Positions 44,200 through 54,985 are shown, counted from the first letter of the stretch. The stretch: DNA of 64,000 nt from Alteromonas hispanica (GCF_010500915.1 NZ_JAAAWP010000003.1:488908-552907), one strand, 5' to 3'. Numbers and translations are program-made. Notes: generated by a model not told the origin, from the letters alone.

Positions 44200-44826
44200 A
44201 TGTCGTATTACACCAAAGCAACATTCTTTACCAGTGCACCTGATATCCGTCATTTGAAAGATGATACGGGTATTGAAGTTGCGTTTGCTGGTCGCTCTAA
44301 TGCGGGCAAATCAAGTGCACTAAATACATTAACTCGCCAAAAGAACTTGGCAAGAACCAGTAAAACCCCAGGAAGAACACAGTTAATCAATGTGTTTGAG
44401 TTAGAAGACAACCTGCGACTTGTGGACTTACCAGGTTATGGGTTTGCCAAAGTACCCTTGGCAACGAAAATAAAATGGCAGAAGTCGCTGGGTGAGTATT
44501 TGCAGAAACGAAAGTCACTTAAAGGCCTTGTGGTTTTAATGGATATTCGCCATCCGTTTAAAGATTTAGACCAAGATCTTATCCATTGGGCTGTTGATGC
44601 AGGTATTCCGGTGCTTGCGTTACTTACCAAGGCAGACAAATTAAAATCTGGGAAGCGCAAAGCACAGCTTATGATGGCGCAGGAAGCAGCATTGGCCTTT
44701 ATGGGTGATGTTACTGTAAACACGTTTTCTTCTCTTAATCGTCATGGTTTGCCGGAATTGGAGCGTATGCTAGACCTTTGGTTTGGTAGGATTCAGCCAG
44801 AAAGCGATGAAGAGGCCGAAGCATAG
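44200..44826 (+). CDS. engB: Ribosome biogenesis GTPase EngB (YihA/YsxC)
   Basis: Essential GTPase of 208 residues in 50S assembly. P-loop GRSNAGKS is at 31-38, the switch segment [13 protein letters not shown] follows, G3 is DLPGYGF and G4 is TKADK. The gene converges on spf-polA exactly as yihA does in E. coli. Confidence 0.97.
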   Translation: MSYYTKATFFTSAPDIRHLKDDTGIEVAFAGRSNAGKSSALNTLTRQKNLARTSKTPGRTQLINVFELEDNLRLVDLPGYGFAKVPLATKIKWQKSLGEYLQKRKSLKGLVVLMDIRHPFKDLDQDLIHWAVDAGIPVLALLTKADKLKSGKRKAQLMMAQEAALAFMGDVTVNTFSSLNRHGLPELERMLDLWFGRIQPESDEEAEA

Positions 44827-44842
44827 TTTTTAATAGGCAAAA

Positions 44843-44866
44843 AAAAATGCCCCACAAAAAGTGAGG
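44843..44866 (-). terminator. Terminator, minus strand, beyond the Spot 42 gene
   Basis: Arms TGCCCCAC and GTGAGGCA pair with one mismatch around AAAAA. A nine-base A run on the plus strand gives a U run on the minus strand. It would end a minus-strand transcript passing the Spot 42 terminator; it could also act weakly after engB. Confidence 0.7.
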
Positions 44867-45005
44867 CATTGAATGAGAGAAAACACATAAAAACCGTAGA
44901 TATAGAGTAGGGCTGATACAGAAAGTTCAATTAACTCAGAAAATAATAAAAAAGTTCCTCTAGGCCGCCTAGTTTTTGCTGTGCCAGCCACTTTTCTTCA
45001 GGCAT

Positions 45006-45076
45006 AAAAAAACCCCGGCAAATGACCGGGGTTAAAGCAAAGGTTTGAAAACAGCTTTCTCACCTCTGTACCCTAC
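45006..45076 (-). ncRNA. spf: Spot 42 small RNA homologue
   Basis: Hfq-dependent regulatory RNA that tunes carbon metabolism in enterics. The 5' end GTAGGGTACAGAGGT is identical to E. coli Spot 42 over 15 bases, and AACCTTTG corresponds to its AGACCTTT. The 3' end is a strong terminator (AACCCCGG / CCGGGGTT at 45011-45033, then seven U). It lies between polA and engB as in E. coli. At about 71 nt it is shorter than the 109-nt enteric RNA. The E. coli SpfP start codon is not conserved. Confidence 0.93.
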
Positions 45077-45083
45077 ATGTGCA

Positions 45084-45111
45084 ATTTTACAATAAAGGCA
45101 CAAAAAGGCAA
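45084..45111 (-). promoter_or_regulatory. spf: spf promoter
   Basis: On the minus strand, -35 TTGCCT (45106-45111) and -10 TAAAAT (45084-45089), 16 bp apart, with 7 bp to the predicted first base at 45076. Confidence 0.75.
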
Positions 45112-45245
45112 GACTGATTTGTAATTTAATTACTAAAAATGCGTAATTTACATCCATCTTAATTAATTAAGTTGTAATCAAATTACTTAAATTGATGATT
45201 TATGACGCTAAACTAAGTTTGGCGCCATAAGAAATGAAGTTGCAA

Positions 45246-48050
45246 TTAGTGAGCTTCATCCCAGTTTTCACCAATGCCTACCTCCACATTAAGAGGTACA
45301 TTAAGCGTTGCAGCACTTTCCATAAGTGCTTTAATCGTATCGACATAGTTATCAATTTTGTCTTCTTTTATTTCAAAGACTAATTCATCGTGTACTTGCA
45401 TCATCATTGTCACATCGTCGCTGGCATTCTTTGCAATCCAGTCATCCACTTTAATCATCGCCATTTTAATGATGTCTGCTGCAGTTCCTTGCATTGGCGC
45501 ATTGATAGCCGCTCGCTCGGCTCCCTTTCGTCGCGCTCCGTTGCTTGCTTTAATGTCAGGTAGGTATAAACGGCGTCCGAATACAGTTTCAACGTAACCC
45601 TTATCTTTTGCACTTTCTCGAGTACTATCCATATAGTCGAGAACACCGGGATAGCGCTCGAAGTACAAATCCATGTATTTCTGCGCTTCGTTACGCGGAA
45701 TATTGAGTTGTTTTGCCAAGCCAAAAGCACTCATACCATAAATAAGACCAAAGTTAATGGCTTTCGCGCTTCTACGCTGGTCAGTGGTAACATCATCAAG
45801 TGCAATACCGAAAACTTCAGCTGCTGTTGCTTTATGAATATCTTTTCCCTGGGCAAAAGCGTCTAGTAAACCTTTGTCTCCCGATAGGTGCGCCATAATG
45901 CGAAGCTCAATTTGAGAATAATCCGCAGCTACAATTTTGTTTCCTTTTCGAGGAACAAAAGCTTGCCTTACACGGCGACCTGCTTCATTTCGAATTGGAA
46001 TATTCTGCAAGTTAGGATCTGTAGACGATAATCTACCCGTTGCAGTAACAGCTTGATGATAAGACGTATGCACTCTTCCGGTACGGTGATTTATCATTTT
46101 AGGCAGTTTGTCTGTGTAGGTATTTTTCAGCTTTGTTAAGCCTCTGTACTCCATAATCTTCTGCGGTAATGAATATTCTAACGCCAACTCTTGCAGTACG
46201 TCCTCTGATGTCGATGGCGCACCTTTAGGTGTCTTTTTAACTACAGGCAGAGACATTTTCTCAAATAGAATATGCTGGAGCTGTTTTGTAGAGCCTAAAT
46301 TGAAAGATTCTCCAGCTTCTTCATGAACTTCTTTTTCAAGTTCAGCAATACGCGTCGCTAAATCTTGGCTTTGCTGTCCGAGTTTCTGGCTGTCAATTAA
46401 TACTCCCTGCTGTTCCATACGAGACAATACGCATGCCAATGGTACTTCAACGTTGATAAGAAGGCGCTTAAGTGAATCGATAGGCTCTAGCTTTTTCCAA
46501 ATCGCATTGTGTAAACGCAGAGTAATGTCTGCATCTTCGGCGGCATATGGGCCTGCTTCATTTAAATCGATTTGATTAAACGTTAATTGCTTCGCTCCTT
46601 TACCTGCAATGTCTTCAAAATGTATAGTTTTGTGCCCTAGATAAGCGAGGGCTAGTGAATCCATATCATGACGCTGTGCAGTGCTATTCAACATGTAGCT
46701 TTCTAGCATAGTGTCGAAGCCAATTCCGTTAAGGGTAATGTCGTAATTCGCAAGTACGTTTTTATCGTACTTGATGTGCTGTCCTACCTTTATTGCGGAT
46801 TCAGACTCTAAAATAGGTTTTAGTGCATCGAGAACAAGGTCTCTTGATAATTGCGCAGGAGCATCAGGGTAGTCATGTGCTACAGGAACGTATGCTGCCT
46901 TACCTGGCTCTATGCAGAATGAAACGCCGACAATTTCCGCCTCCATATAATTGAGGCTTGTAGTTTCTGTATCAAATGCAAATAAGTCAGCTTTTTTTAG
47001 TTTTTCTATCCATGCAGAAAATTGCTCTTCATCAAAAATGACTTCATATTGCGATTTGTCGATCGACTCAACGTCTGAGAAAGCGCTTTCTGAGGTTTTA
47101 TCCTCGCTGCTAGAAGCTTTACTATCCGAGGCCTGTGCTTCAGAAGATCCAGATTCACCAGCATTGAGGAGCGCACTCACTTCCGAATGCCAACGTTTAA
47201 ATTCGTACTCTGCAAATAGATCGCGTAATGCTTCATTATCGGCGCTTGTCGGCATTAAGGCTTCTATATCGTAATCCAGTTCTAGGTCTACGCTAATAGT
47301 AGCTAGGGTATAAGATAGGCGAGCCTGCTCTTCGTACTCTGCCATTTTCGCTGCCATCGACTTACTACCTCGAAACGACAGATCGGCAATTCTATCGAGA
47401 TTTTGATATATATCGTCTATGCCGCCAATACCATTAAGAAGGGCTTGGGCACTTTTATCACCTACGCCTGGAACGCCCGGAATGTTATCAACCTTATCGC
47501 CTTTCAATGCCAAAAAGTCGATCACTAGTTCTGGCGGGATCCCGAACTTGGTTTTTACTCCTTCAACATCCATAACCTGATTAGTCATAGTATTGATAAG
47601 CGTGATGTGTTGGTTAACTAGCTGCGCCATATCTTTATCGCCGGTACTAATAACAGTATCAATACCTTTTTCGGTGGCATGTTTTGCAAAGGTGCCAATA
47701 ACATCGTCGGCTTCTACACCTGGCTCAACAATTACCGGTAAGCCCATTGCTTTGATAATAGTATGAAGAGGTTCAATCTGGCTTCTCAACTCATCTGGCA
47801 TGGCTGGACGGTTGGCTTTGTACTCGGGATAAATATCATCTCGAAAGGTCTTGCCTTTGGCATCAAATATCACTGCCATATGTGTTGGGTTATATTGCTT
47901 AATAAGACTTTTAAGCATGTTAACCACACCATAAATGGCCCCAGTATCCTGACCTTTTGAATTTGTTAGTGGTGGTAAACCGTGAAACGCACGAAACAGA
48001 TAGGAAGAACCATCAACAAGGATAAAAGGTGACTTTTTAGATTCAGGCAT
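45246..48050 (-). CDS. polA: DNA polymerase I
   Basis: Three-domain repair polymerase of 934 residues, close to E. coli (928). The 5' nuclease domain opens ILVDGSSYLFRAFHGLPPL and includes GVEADDVIG. The 3'-5' exonuclease has the intact acidic motif FAFDTETTSL near 355. The polymerase has motif A VAADYSQIELRIMAHLSGD, motif B RRSAKAINFGLIYG and motif C MQVHDELVFEI. A Ser/Glu-rich linker (about 297-330) is longer than usual. Spot 42 lies 170 bp downstream. Confidence 0.98.
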   Translation of the reverse strand: MPESKKSPFILVDGSSYLFRAFHGLPPLTNSKGQDTGAIYGVVNMLKSLIKQYNPTHMAVIFDAKGKTFRDDIYPEYKANRPAMPDELRSQIEPLHTIIKAMGLPVIVEPGVEADDVIGTFAKHATEKGIDTVISTGDKDMAQLVNQHITLINTMTNQVMDVEGVKTKFGIPPELVIDFLALKGDKVDNIPGVPGVGDKSAQALLNGIGGIDDIYQNLDRIADLSFRGSKSMAAKMAEYEEQARLSYTLATISVDLELDYDIEALMPTSADNEALRDLFAEYEFKRWHSEVSALLNAGESGSSEAQASDSKASSSEDKTSESAFSDVESIDKSQYEVIFDEEQFSAWIEKLKKADLFAFDTETTSLNYMEAEIVGVSFCIEPGKAAYVPVAHDYPDAPAQLSRDLVLDALKPILESESAIKVGQHIKYDKNVLANYDITLNGIGFDTMLESYMLNSTAQRHDMDSLALAYLGHKTIHFEDIAGKGAKQLTFNQIDLNEAGPYAAEDADITLRLHNAIWKKLEPIDSLKRLLINVEVPLACVLSRMEQQGVLIDSQKLGQQSQDLATRIAELEKEVHEEAGESFNLGSTKQLQHILFEKMSLPVVKKTPKGAPSTSEDVLQELALEYSLPQKIMEYRGLTKLKNTYTDKLPKMINHRTGRVHTSYHQAVTATGRLSSTDPNLQNIPIRNEAGRRVRQAFVPRKGNKIVAADYSQIELRIMAHLSGDKGLLDAFAQGKDIHKATAAEVFGIALDDVTTDQRRSAKAINFGLIYGMSAFGLAKQLNIPRNEAQKYMDLYFERYPGVLDYMDSTRESAKDKGYVETVFGRRLYLPDIKASNGARRKGAERAAINAPMQGTAADIIKMAMIKVDDWIAKNASDDVTMMMQVHDELVFEIKEDKIDNYVDTIKALMESAATLNVPLNVEVGIGENWDEAH

Positions 48051-48105
48051 AGAGGGCTACTTTTCAACAGAGATAATGAGCGCAAGGATGCCACAGGAAA
48101 GGAAA

Positions 48106-48300
48106 GATCGCCATATAAGGGCGCGAGATTAAAAAATGCTTGGCCTGTGGATAACTTTGTGATCTAAATTTTCAGGCGAACGGATCCATTTGATCACAAA
48201 AAATTGTTTGATCAATACCAGATGCAAGAAAAATAAGGGAATGAAGCAATATTAGAATTACAGCGTACCTGCTACAGAACATTCCATTTTATGTGGATAA
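48106..48300. promoter_or_regulatory. polA-elbB intergenic DnaA-box and GATC cluster
   Basis: The 408-bp divergent gap holds two perfect TTATCCACA boxes on the minus strand (48146-48154 and 48292-48300) and five GATC sites (48106, 48161, 48183, 48192, 48210). DnaA is reported to stimulate polA expression in E. coli, which is consistent with this placement. No small ORF or RNA gene is seen in the gap. Confidence 0.65.
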
Positions 48301-48458
48301 CTTGGTTTGCGTATTTTTTCGTTTAACCAAATCAGCGAAATAATGTAGCATAAGAATTCACAAATAATATACGTTATGTTAAGAACTTTTTTAAAAGTTT
48401 TGGTTGTTTTATAGCCAACAATTGCATAAGTCATAAAGTACATAGTCTGGAGGAAAAT

Positions 48459-49112
48459 ATGAAGCAGGTTGCGGTCATTCTAAGTGGAAGTGGTGTTTAT
48501 GATGGTGCAGAGTTACAAGAAGCCGTCTTGTCATTACTAGCGATCGAGTCTGAAGGAGCGTCGTACCAGTGCTTTGCGCCTGACGTCGACCAATTACATG
48601 TTATAAACCATTTAACGGGTGAAGTGGCAGAGGGTGAAACCAGAAACGTATTAGTTGAGTCTGCACGCATTACTCGTGGAGATATAAAGCCACTGTCAGA
48701 GTGCGACGTAAGTCTTTTTGATACACTCATTTTGCCGGGTGGCTTCGGTGTTGCAAAAAATCTTTGCACTTTTGCAGTAGATGGCGCCGAGTGTTCATTC
48801 AATGAAGACGTTCTCACTGTATGCCAAGCATTTGCAAAAGCTAAAAAGCCAGCGGCTTATGCGTGTATTGCTCCGGCGCTTGCTGCAAAGGTTTATGGGA
48901 ATGGCGTAAAGCTTACTATTGGTAACGATGAAGCAACTGCGCAAGGACTTAACGCTTTAGGTGCAACCCATATAGATTGCGAAGTAGATGATGTGGTTGT
49001 TGATAACGAGATGAAGTTAGTTACCACCCCCGCTTATATGCTTGCCGAGAACGTATCGCAAGCCTATCGCAGTATTACTAAAATGGTAAAAACAGTACTT
49101 TCAATGAAATAG
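48459..49112 (+). CDS. elbB: Isoprenoid biosynthesis-linked glyoxalase ElbB
   Basis: DJ-1/PfpI-like protein of 217 residues, the same length as E. coli ElbB, with glyoxalase activity reported there. It opens KQVAVILSGSGVYDGAELQEA, has LILPGGFGVAKNL for the elbow region, and the nucleophile Cys in AYACIAPALAA. It is preceded by GGAGG just before the ATG and followed by a hairpin at 49128-49162 (TGTGAGGAGG pairing with CCCCCTCACA) without a T run. Confidence 0.93.
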   Translation: MKQVAVILSGSGVYDGAELQEAVLSLLAIESEGASYQCFAPDVDQLHVINHLTGEVAEGETRNVLVESARITRGDIKPLSECDVSLFDTLILPGGFGVAKNLCTFAVDGAECSFNEDVLTVCQAFAKAKKPAAYACIAPALAAKVYGNGVKLTIGNDEATAQGLNALGATHIDCEVDDVVVDNEMKLVTTPAYMLAENVSQAYRSITKMVKTVLSMK

Positions 49113-49261
49113 ACTATATAGTGTCTGTGTGAGGAGGAAAAACAAATGTTTTCCCCCTCACAATATAGCCCTATAATCGATGTGTAAGCGCTAATTGTTT
49201 TTTCGTTACACATTCGCGACTTAACAATACGAGTCACTATAAAAAGAAAGGCCATCACACA

Positions 49262-50713
49262 ATGCACTATCGTGCCATCATTCGTATTCTAGGGTTACTC
49301 ATTGCACTTTTCAGTGTAACCATGATCCCTCCTGGTATTGTCTCATTGATATATCAAGATGGAAGTGGCCTTCCTTTTACCCTCGCATTCATATTGTGTG
49401 TATTAGGGGGGATGGCATTATGGTATCCCAATAGACAGCAAAAAAATGATTTGAGAGCGCGAGAAGGCTTTTTAATTGTGGCACTGTTTTGGTCGGTGCT
49501 CGCAAGCGTTGGGGCAATTCCGCTTATTTTGCTAGAGCAACCTAGCATGACAGTAACAGACGCGTTTTTTGAATCTTTCTCAGGGCTTACTACTACTGGT
49601 GCTACAGTAATAGAGGGGATTGATTTTTTACCTCATTCCGTTCAGTTCTATCGTCAGCAGCTTCAATGGCTAGGCGGTATGGGAATTATTGTGTTAGCCG
49701 TGGCTATTTTACCTATCTTAGGTGTTGGGGGGATGCAGCTCTATCGTGCTGAAACACCAGGCCCGGTTAAAGATAATAAGATGACGCCGCGTATTGCCGA
49801 TACGGCAAAGCATCTTTGGTATATTTACCTTTCTATTACTATCGCTTGTGCCGGGGCTTATTGGCTTGCAGGTATGAATGTCTTTGACGCAATTTGTCAT
49901 GCATTCTCCACCGTCGCCATTGGAGGTTTTTCAAACCATGATGCCAGTTTAGGTTATTTTTCCAGTCCTATGGTCAACGTAGTGTGTACCGTATTTTTAC
50001 TAATAGCAGCGCTTAACTTTTCACTTCACTATGCTGCAGTAAGCTCTCGTTCTATGCGTGGATATTTCAAAGATCCTGAGTTCAAAGCTTTTTTCATTAT
50101 TCAGGCTACGCTGATTTCAATTTGCTTTCTTGTTCTAACCCTTTCTGGTTATTACAGTTCTGCCGAAACCGCCTTAGATCAAGCAATGATTCAAGCGGTG
50201 TCTATAAGTACAACCGCAGGTTTTGCTACCACAGACTTTTCTGTCTGGCCTACCTTTTTGCCTATTATGCTTATTTTTTCCAGTTTTATCGGCGGCTGTG
50301 CAAGCTCTACCGGCGGTGGATTAAAGGTGGTGAGAGTGTGCTTGCTGTTTTTGCAGGGTAAACGTGAGGTAGACAGGCTTATTCACCCCAAAGCTGTGTA
50401 TGCAGTAAAATTTGGCGATAGAGCAATGCCCGACAAAGTGGTAGAAGCGGTATGGGGCTTCTTTTCAGCCTATGCAATTGTATTCGTACTTATCATGATA
50501 GGGCTAATTGCAACGGGGCTAGATAACCTAAGTGCCTTTACTGCCACAGCTGCCATGCTAAACAACCTTGGCCCAGGCCTAGGTAGCGTTGCTGCGAATT
50601 ATGCAGAGGTAACTGATGGCGGGAAATGGTTGTTGGTGTTAGCAATGGTATTTGGGCGATTAGAAGTATTTTCGTTGCTTGTGCTTTTCTCTCCAACGTT
50701 TTGGAGAAGCTAA
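49262..50713 (+). CDS. trkH: Potassium uptake protein TrkH
   Basis: Ion-conducting membrane subunit of the Trk K+ system, 483 residues, with four pore repeats. Selectivity segments include GLTTTGATV, STVAIGGFSNHD, STTAGFATT and LNNLGPGLG. The cytoplasmic-gate segment ASSTGGGLKVVR is also present. It converges on trkA 75 bp away, so the two partners are encoded tail to tail. Confidence 0.96.
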   Translation: MHYRAIIRILGLLIALFSVTMIPPGIVSLIYQDGSGLPFTLAFILCVLGGMALWYPNRQQKNDLRAREGFLIVALFWSVLASVGAIPLILLEQPSMTVTDAFFESFSGLTTTGATVIEGIDFLPHSVQFYRQQLQWLGGMGIIVLAVAILPILGVGGMQLYRAETPGPVKDNKMTPRIADTAKHLWYIYLSITIACAGAYWLAGMNVFDAICHAFSTVAIGGFSNHDASLGYFSSPMVNVVCTVFLLIAALNFSLHYAAVSSRSMRGYFKDPEFKAFFIIQATLISICFLVLTLSGYYSSAETALDQAMIQAVSISTTAGFATTDFSVWPTFLPIMLIFSSFIGGCASSTGGGLKVVRVCLLFLQGKREVDRLIHPKAVYAVKFGDRAMPDKVVEAVWGFFSAYAIVFVLIMIGLIATGLDNLSAFTATAAMLNNLGPGLGSVAANYAEVTDGGKWLLVLAMVFGRLEVFSLLVLFSPTFWRS

Positions 50714-50787
50714 GTTTTGTTGATAAATCGATTTCAACAAAGCACCGCTATTAACAGATAACTATTGATAAACAGCTGCCTATCTTT

Positions 50788-52167
50788 TTAACCGAAGAAG
50801 AAAGCGCTTGGTTGGAATAACTTCTCTACATCGCTGATATACTTTTTATCAACTAAGAATAGAATGATGTGGTCGTCGGCCTCTATCTTTGTATCACTGT
50901 GGGCAATGATCACCTGATCGTCTCTTACCACAGCGCCAATCGTTGTTCCTGGTGGTAACTTAATATCGCCGATTTGTTTGCCCACCACTTTAGAGGTATT
51001 CTCATCACCATGGGCGATTGCTTCAATTGCTTCTGCCGCGCCTCTGCGAAGTGAGTAAACGTTCACTATGTCTCCACGCCTTACATGAGTAAGCAGGGCA
51101 GATATGGTTGCCTGCTGAGGAGAGAAAGCAATATCAATTTCCCCACCCTGAACTAAGTCAACATAGGCGCCTCGTTGAATAAGCACCATTGCCTTTTTTG
51201 CGCCCATTCGCTTGGCTAGCATGGCAGACATGATGTTGGCTTCATCGTCATTAGTGACTGCGATGAACGCGTCCACCTGCTCGATATTTTCTTCGCCTAA
51301 TAGTTCAGGGTCGGAGGCATCTCCGCTAAATACAATGGTTTTGTCTAAATGAGCAGCAAGGTATTTAGCGCGCTCTGCGCTAAACTCAATCAGCTTAACA
51401 TTATGGTTATGCTCGAGCTTCTTCGCTAGACCTGCTCCGATTAACCCACCGCCTGCGATCATAATGCGCTTATAGCTAGACTCTAGCTTCTGTAGTTCAC
51501 TCATTACCGCCCGAATATGTTTGGTTGCGGCAATAAAAAAGACTTCATCGTCTGCTTCTATCACAGTGGTGCCTAACGGGCGAATAGGGCGTCCGCGACG
51601 ATAAATTGCCGCTACCCGTGTTTCTACATTCGGCATATGATCTTTCAATGCAGACAGAGCGTGACCTACGAGCAGTCCACCATAATAAGCTTTTACAGCA
51701 ACAAGGCTTGCTTTGCCTTCGGCAAACTCAACAACCTGCAGTGCGCCAGGATAGTCTATTAAGCGTTTTATTGCTTTGGTTACGAGTTGTTCGGGCGCAA
51801 TGATGTGGTCGACTGGAATATCTTGTTGTTTATAAAGTTGAGCTTGGTAAATGATATATTGTTCAGAGCGAACTCGGGCTATTTTAGTGGGTGTTTTAAA
51901 TAGACTGTACGCTACCTGACAGGCGAGCATATTACTTTCATCACTATTGGTCACAGCAATGAGCATATCGGCATCTTCCGCCCCAGCGCTTCGTAGCACA
52001 TCAGGGTGAGAGCCAACGCCGGTGACAACTTGCAAATCGAGTCTATCTTGAAGTGAGCGCAGAATATTGGGGTCTGAGTCAATAACGGTAATCTCGTTAT
52101 TCTCACCCACTAAGTTTTCAGCTAGCGTTCCACCAACCTGACCTGCACCCAAAATGATGATTTTCAT
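50788..52167 (-). CDS. trkA: Trk potassium uptake regulator TrkA
   Basis: Cytoplasmic gating protein of 459 residues with two RCK units. The first NAD-binding motif is [13 protein letters not shown] at 7-19, and the second is [15 protein letters not shown] near 238-252. Each is followed by an RCK_C domain. It binds nucleotides and controls TrkH. It lies 18 bp after rsmB, in the def-fmt-rsmB-trkA order also found in E. coli. Confidence 0.96.
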   Translation of the reverse strand: MKIIILGAGQVGGTLAENLVGENNEITVIDSDPNILRSLQDRLDLQVVTGVGSHPDVLRSAGAEDADMLIAVTNSDESNMLACQVAYSLFKTPTKIARVRSEQYIIYQAQLYKQQDIPVDHIIAPEQLVTKAIKRLIDYPGALQVVEFAEGKASLVAVKAYYGGLLVGHALSALKDHMPNVETRVAAIYRRGRPIRPLGTTVIEADDEVFFIAATKHIRAVMSELQKLESSYKRIMIAGGGLIGAGLAKKLEHNHNVKLIEFSAERAKYLAAHLDKTIVFSGDASDPELLGEENIEQVDAFIAVTNDDEANIMSAMLAKRMGAKKAMVLIQRGAYVDLVQGGEIDIAFSPQQATISALLTHVRRGDIVNVYSLRRGAAEAIEAIAHGDENTSKVVGKQIGDIKLPPGTTIGAVVRDDQVIIAHSDTKIEADDHIILFLVDKKYISDVEKLFQPSAFFFG

Positions 52168-52185
52168 CGTTATTAACTAGCCCTG

Positions 52186-53514
52186 TTACTTAATTGCGCA
52201 AGACGACTTTACCAGTCTCGCATAATAGAAACCATCCATTTGTTGCTCACCCGGCAGAATCTGACGACCAGGATTTTCATTGGTTTCTGTCTTAATTATT
52301 GGTTGCAAATTGGCGTCTTCCGTTTCGGCAATAAAGCGAGTAACTTGTGCCTTATTTTCTTTCGGTAGAATTGAGCATGTTGCATAAAGCAGGGTGCCAC
52401 CAGGCTTTAACAATTTCCACAACGCATTCAATATCTCTCGCTGTAATGCCGCTAAATTATCTATATCGCTAGACTTTCTTAGCCAGCGAATATCGGGGTG
52501 GCGGCGAATAACTCCTGTGGCAGAGCAGGGCGCGTCTAGTAAAATACGATCGAAGAGCTCTCCGTCCCACCACTGTGATGGATTGGTAGCATCACCTTGT
52601 TTGATTTCGACACTGTGTTTGAGGCGATCCATATTTTCGTGCACTCGCTGTAATCGCTTTTCATCAGCATCAAGTGCTAAGCAGTAAGCCAACTTAGGTG
52701 CTAATTCAGCAATGTGACCCGTTTTACCGCCAGGTGCTGCGCAACAATCGAGAACTCGCTCGCCATTTTGAGGGTTGAGATAATGCGCAGCAAGTTGTGC
52801 TGCGCCGTCTTGAACTGCAAAAAAACCTTTATCAAAACCAGGCAAGGCTGTGATGTCTTCTCGTGACTTTAAAACGATCCCGTTTTCATGCTCATCGCTA
52901 AATGAAAATTCAACGTTTGCTTTTGTTAATAGCGAAGCAAAGTCACCTTTGTTTATTTGGCGAGAGTTTACCCTAAGCCAGATAGGGGCCATGTCGTTGG
53001 TAGCCTGTCTCACTGCATGGGCGTCATCGTTATATGCCGAGTCTATGGCTTTAAAAAGCCACTTTGGGAGGCCGCTATTAATAATCGGATCTTCAACTGG
53101 GCGTGAGGCCAACTCTTCTCGCTGAAAGTTTCGCAATACGGCGTTTACTAAACCTTTAAGTCCAGTTCCGCCCAAATATGATGCGGCTGCAACTGTCTCG
53201 CCCACCGCTGCGTGTTTACTTACCCTTGAAAAGGCAAGTTGATAAAGCCCCAACATGATTAAGTGTTCGAGTACTTTTTTGTTCCCTTTAAGAGGGCGGT
53301 CGAGCAGTGTTCGAAGCCAGTGTTGCAATAATGGCAGCTTTCGCATGACGCCAAGAGACATTTCTTGTAGCCATGCGTTATCGCGAACGTTGTGCCTTCT
53401 CTGAACCCTTTCTAAGCAGTCTCTAGATGACTTCCCTTGCTCAAGAATTTGATAAATAACCCACGCGCAGTCTGCGCGCAGGTTCTTTTGTTTTGGTAAC
53501 GGGAGTGGTTTCAC
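52186..53514 (-). CDS. rsmB: 16S rRNA (cytosine967-C5)-methyltransferase
   Basis: SAM enzyme of 442 residues. An NusB-like RNA-binding N-terminal domain (about 1-140) is followed by the Nol1/Nop2/Sun catalytic domain, with SAM motif [17 protein letters not shown], the [15 protein letters not shown] motif IV Cys, and the catalytic Cys in [11 protein letters not shown]. The start is GTG at 53514, overlapping the fmt stop by 4 bp (GTGA). It was preferred over TTG at 53556 because it aligns with the E. coli N terminus. Confidence 0.93.
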   Translation of the reverse strand: MKPLPLPKQKNLRADCAWVIYQILEQGKSSRDCLERVQRRHNVRDNAWLQEMSLGVMRKLPLLQHWLRTLLDRPLKGNKKVLEHLIMLGLYQLAFSRVSKHAAVGETVAAASYLGGTGLKGLVNAVLRNFQREELASRPVEDPIINSGLPKWLFKAIDSAYNDDAHAVRQATNDMAPIWLRVNSRQINKGDFASLLTKANVEFSFSDEHENGIVLKSREDITALPGFDKGFFAVQDGAAQLAAHYLNPQNGERVLDCCAAPGGKTGHIAELAPKLAYCLALDADEKRLQRVHENMDRLKHSVEIKQGDATNPSQWWDGELFDRILLDAPCSATGVIRRHPDIRWLRKSSDIDNLAALQREILNALWKLLKPGGTLLYATCSILPKENKAQVTRFIAETEDANLQPIIKTETNENPGRQILPGEQQMDGFYYARLVKSSCAIK

Positions 53515-54467
53515 AACGAATCTACTTGATGTAATGAGCAACCTGGTTCGAACCAAGCTTTACGTGCATTAATAACGTCAGCAGCAGATAAAGGCTTTTT
53601 ACCAGGAATTTGTAACAATGTTATTGTTAAGGCATCTTTGCCTGTTGCTACTGTAATGCCCGATTTATTCGCGCTTATAATTGTGCCAGGGCTCACATCA
53701 ACTGAACAAGGCTCTACGAACGCTGACCATACCTTAACGTTTTGTTTCTCTACTCTCATCCACGCCACGGGCCACGGGTTAAACGCTCTGATATTTCGCT
53801 CAATTTGCTCTGCGCTTTCTTCCCAATTAATCTGAGCTTCTTCTTTGGAGAGTTTTTTCGCATAACTTGCGAGTGCGTCATCTTGTTTTTGCGGTGTTAT
53901 GCTTGCTAGGCGCTGCAAAACATCAACCAGCGCTATTGGACCAAGCTCAGCAAGTTTGTTGTATAAGGTTGCGCTTGTATCGTTACTCTCAATGGGAAGT
54001 GTAGCTATATGAAGCATATCACCGGTGTCTAAACCTTCGTCCATTTGCATAATAGTTACGCCAGTTTCAGCATCGCCAGCCCAGATTGAGCGCTGTATTG
54101 GCGCAGCTCCTCGCCATTTAGGTAATATAGAGCCATGTACATTAATACATCCGTATTTAGGCGCATTTAAAACAGCTTTTGGCAGTATCAAACCGTAAGC
54201 AACCACCACCATAATGTCAGCATTAAGTTCGGCTAGAATGCGCTGTGCCTCTTCTTCTTTCAAAGATTCAGGTTGGTAAACAGGTATATGGTGTGTTTCT
54301 GCGAGCTGCTTAACTGGGCTTGCGGTTAACTTCTTTCCGCGTCCAGCAGGGCGGTCGGGCTGAGTATATACAGCGATAACGTCGTGCTCACTTTCAATAA
54401 GAGCCGATAAGTGTTTAGCTGCAAAATCCGGGGTACCGGCAAAAATAATTCTAAGTGGCGCTGTCAC
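53511..54467 (-). CDS. fmt: Methionyl-tRNA formyltransferase
   Basis: Formylates initiator Met-tRNA using 10-formyl-tetrahydrofolate, 318 residues. The catalytic Asn-His-Asp region shows as [18 protein letters not shown] and [17 protein letters not shown], after the N-terminal [15 protein letters not shown]. It follows def by 8 bp and overlaps rsmB by 4 bp, giving a translationally linked def-fmt-rsmB run. Confidence 0.97.
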   Translation of the reverse strand: MTAPLRIIFAGTPDFAAKHLSALIESEHDVIAVYTQPDRPAGRGKKLTASPVKQLAETHHIPVYQPESLKEEEAQRILAELNADIMVVVAYGLILPKAVLNAPKYGCINVHGSILPKWRGAAPIQRSIWAGDAETGVTIMQMDEGLDTGDMLHIATLPIESNDTSATLYNKLAELGPIALVDVLQRLASITPQKQDDALASYAKKLSKEEAQINWEESAEQIERNIRAFNPWPVAWMRVEKQNVKVWSAFVEPCSVDVSPGTIISANKSGITVATGKDALTITLLQIPGKKPLSAADVINARKAWFEPGCSLHQVDSL

Positions 54468-54475
54468 GGTTTTCC

Positions 54476-54985
54476 TTAAGCTCTGGCTGCTAGTCTAGCT
54501 TCTTTTTCGAGCTTTTTGCGAATACGTTGACGCTTTAACGGCGAGAGATAATCGATAAATAGAACGCCTTTAAGGTGGTCAAGCTCATGCTGAATGCAAA
54601 TCGCAAGTAGCCCCTCTGCTTCTAACTCAAAGCTGTCGCCATTAGCATCAAGTGCTTTCACTGTGATAGCTTCTGCACGCTCTACTTTTGCATAGTTGCC
54701 GGGCACAGAAAGACAACCTTCTTCGCTGATTGTTGCGCCTTCTTTTCGCGTAATTTCAGGGTTAATGAAAACGCGAGGTTCGTTTTGTTCCTCTGACACA
54801 TCCATCACCACAACCTGAACGTGACGATCTACTTGGGTAGCGGCAAGACCGATACCTTTTTCGTCTTTCATTGTTTCAAACATGTCTGAAACAAGTTGCT
54901 TAATTTCGTCGTTCACGTTGTCGACCGGCTTTGCTACCGTGCGAAGACGTTCGTCGGGAAAACTTAATACATCTAATATTGCCAT
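54476..54985 (-). CDS. def: Peptide deformylase
   Basis: Metal enzyme of 169 residues removing the N-formyl group from nascent proteins. All three motifs are intact: [17 protein letters not shown] with the metal Cys, and [10 protein letters not shown] with the two metal His and catalytic Glu. It is the first gene of def-fmt-rsmB-trkA and is divergent from the LysM gene. Confidence 0.98.
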   Translation of the reverse strand: MAILDVLSFPDERLRTVAKPVDNVNDEIKQLVSDMFETMKDEKGIGLAATQVDRHVQVVVMDVSEEQNEPRVFINPEITRKEGATISEEGCLSVPGNYAKVERAEAITVKALDANGDSFELEAEGLLAICIQHELDHLKGVLFIDYLSPLKRQRIRKKLEKEARLAARA

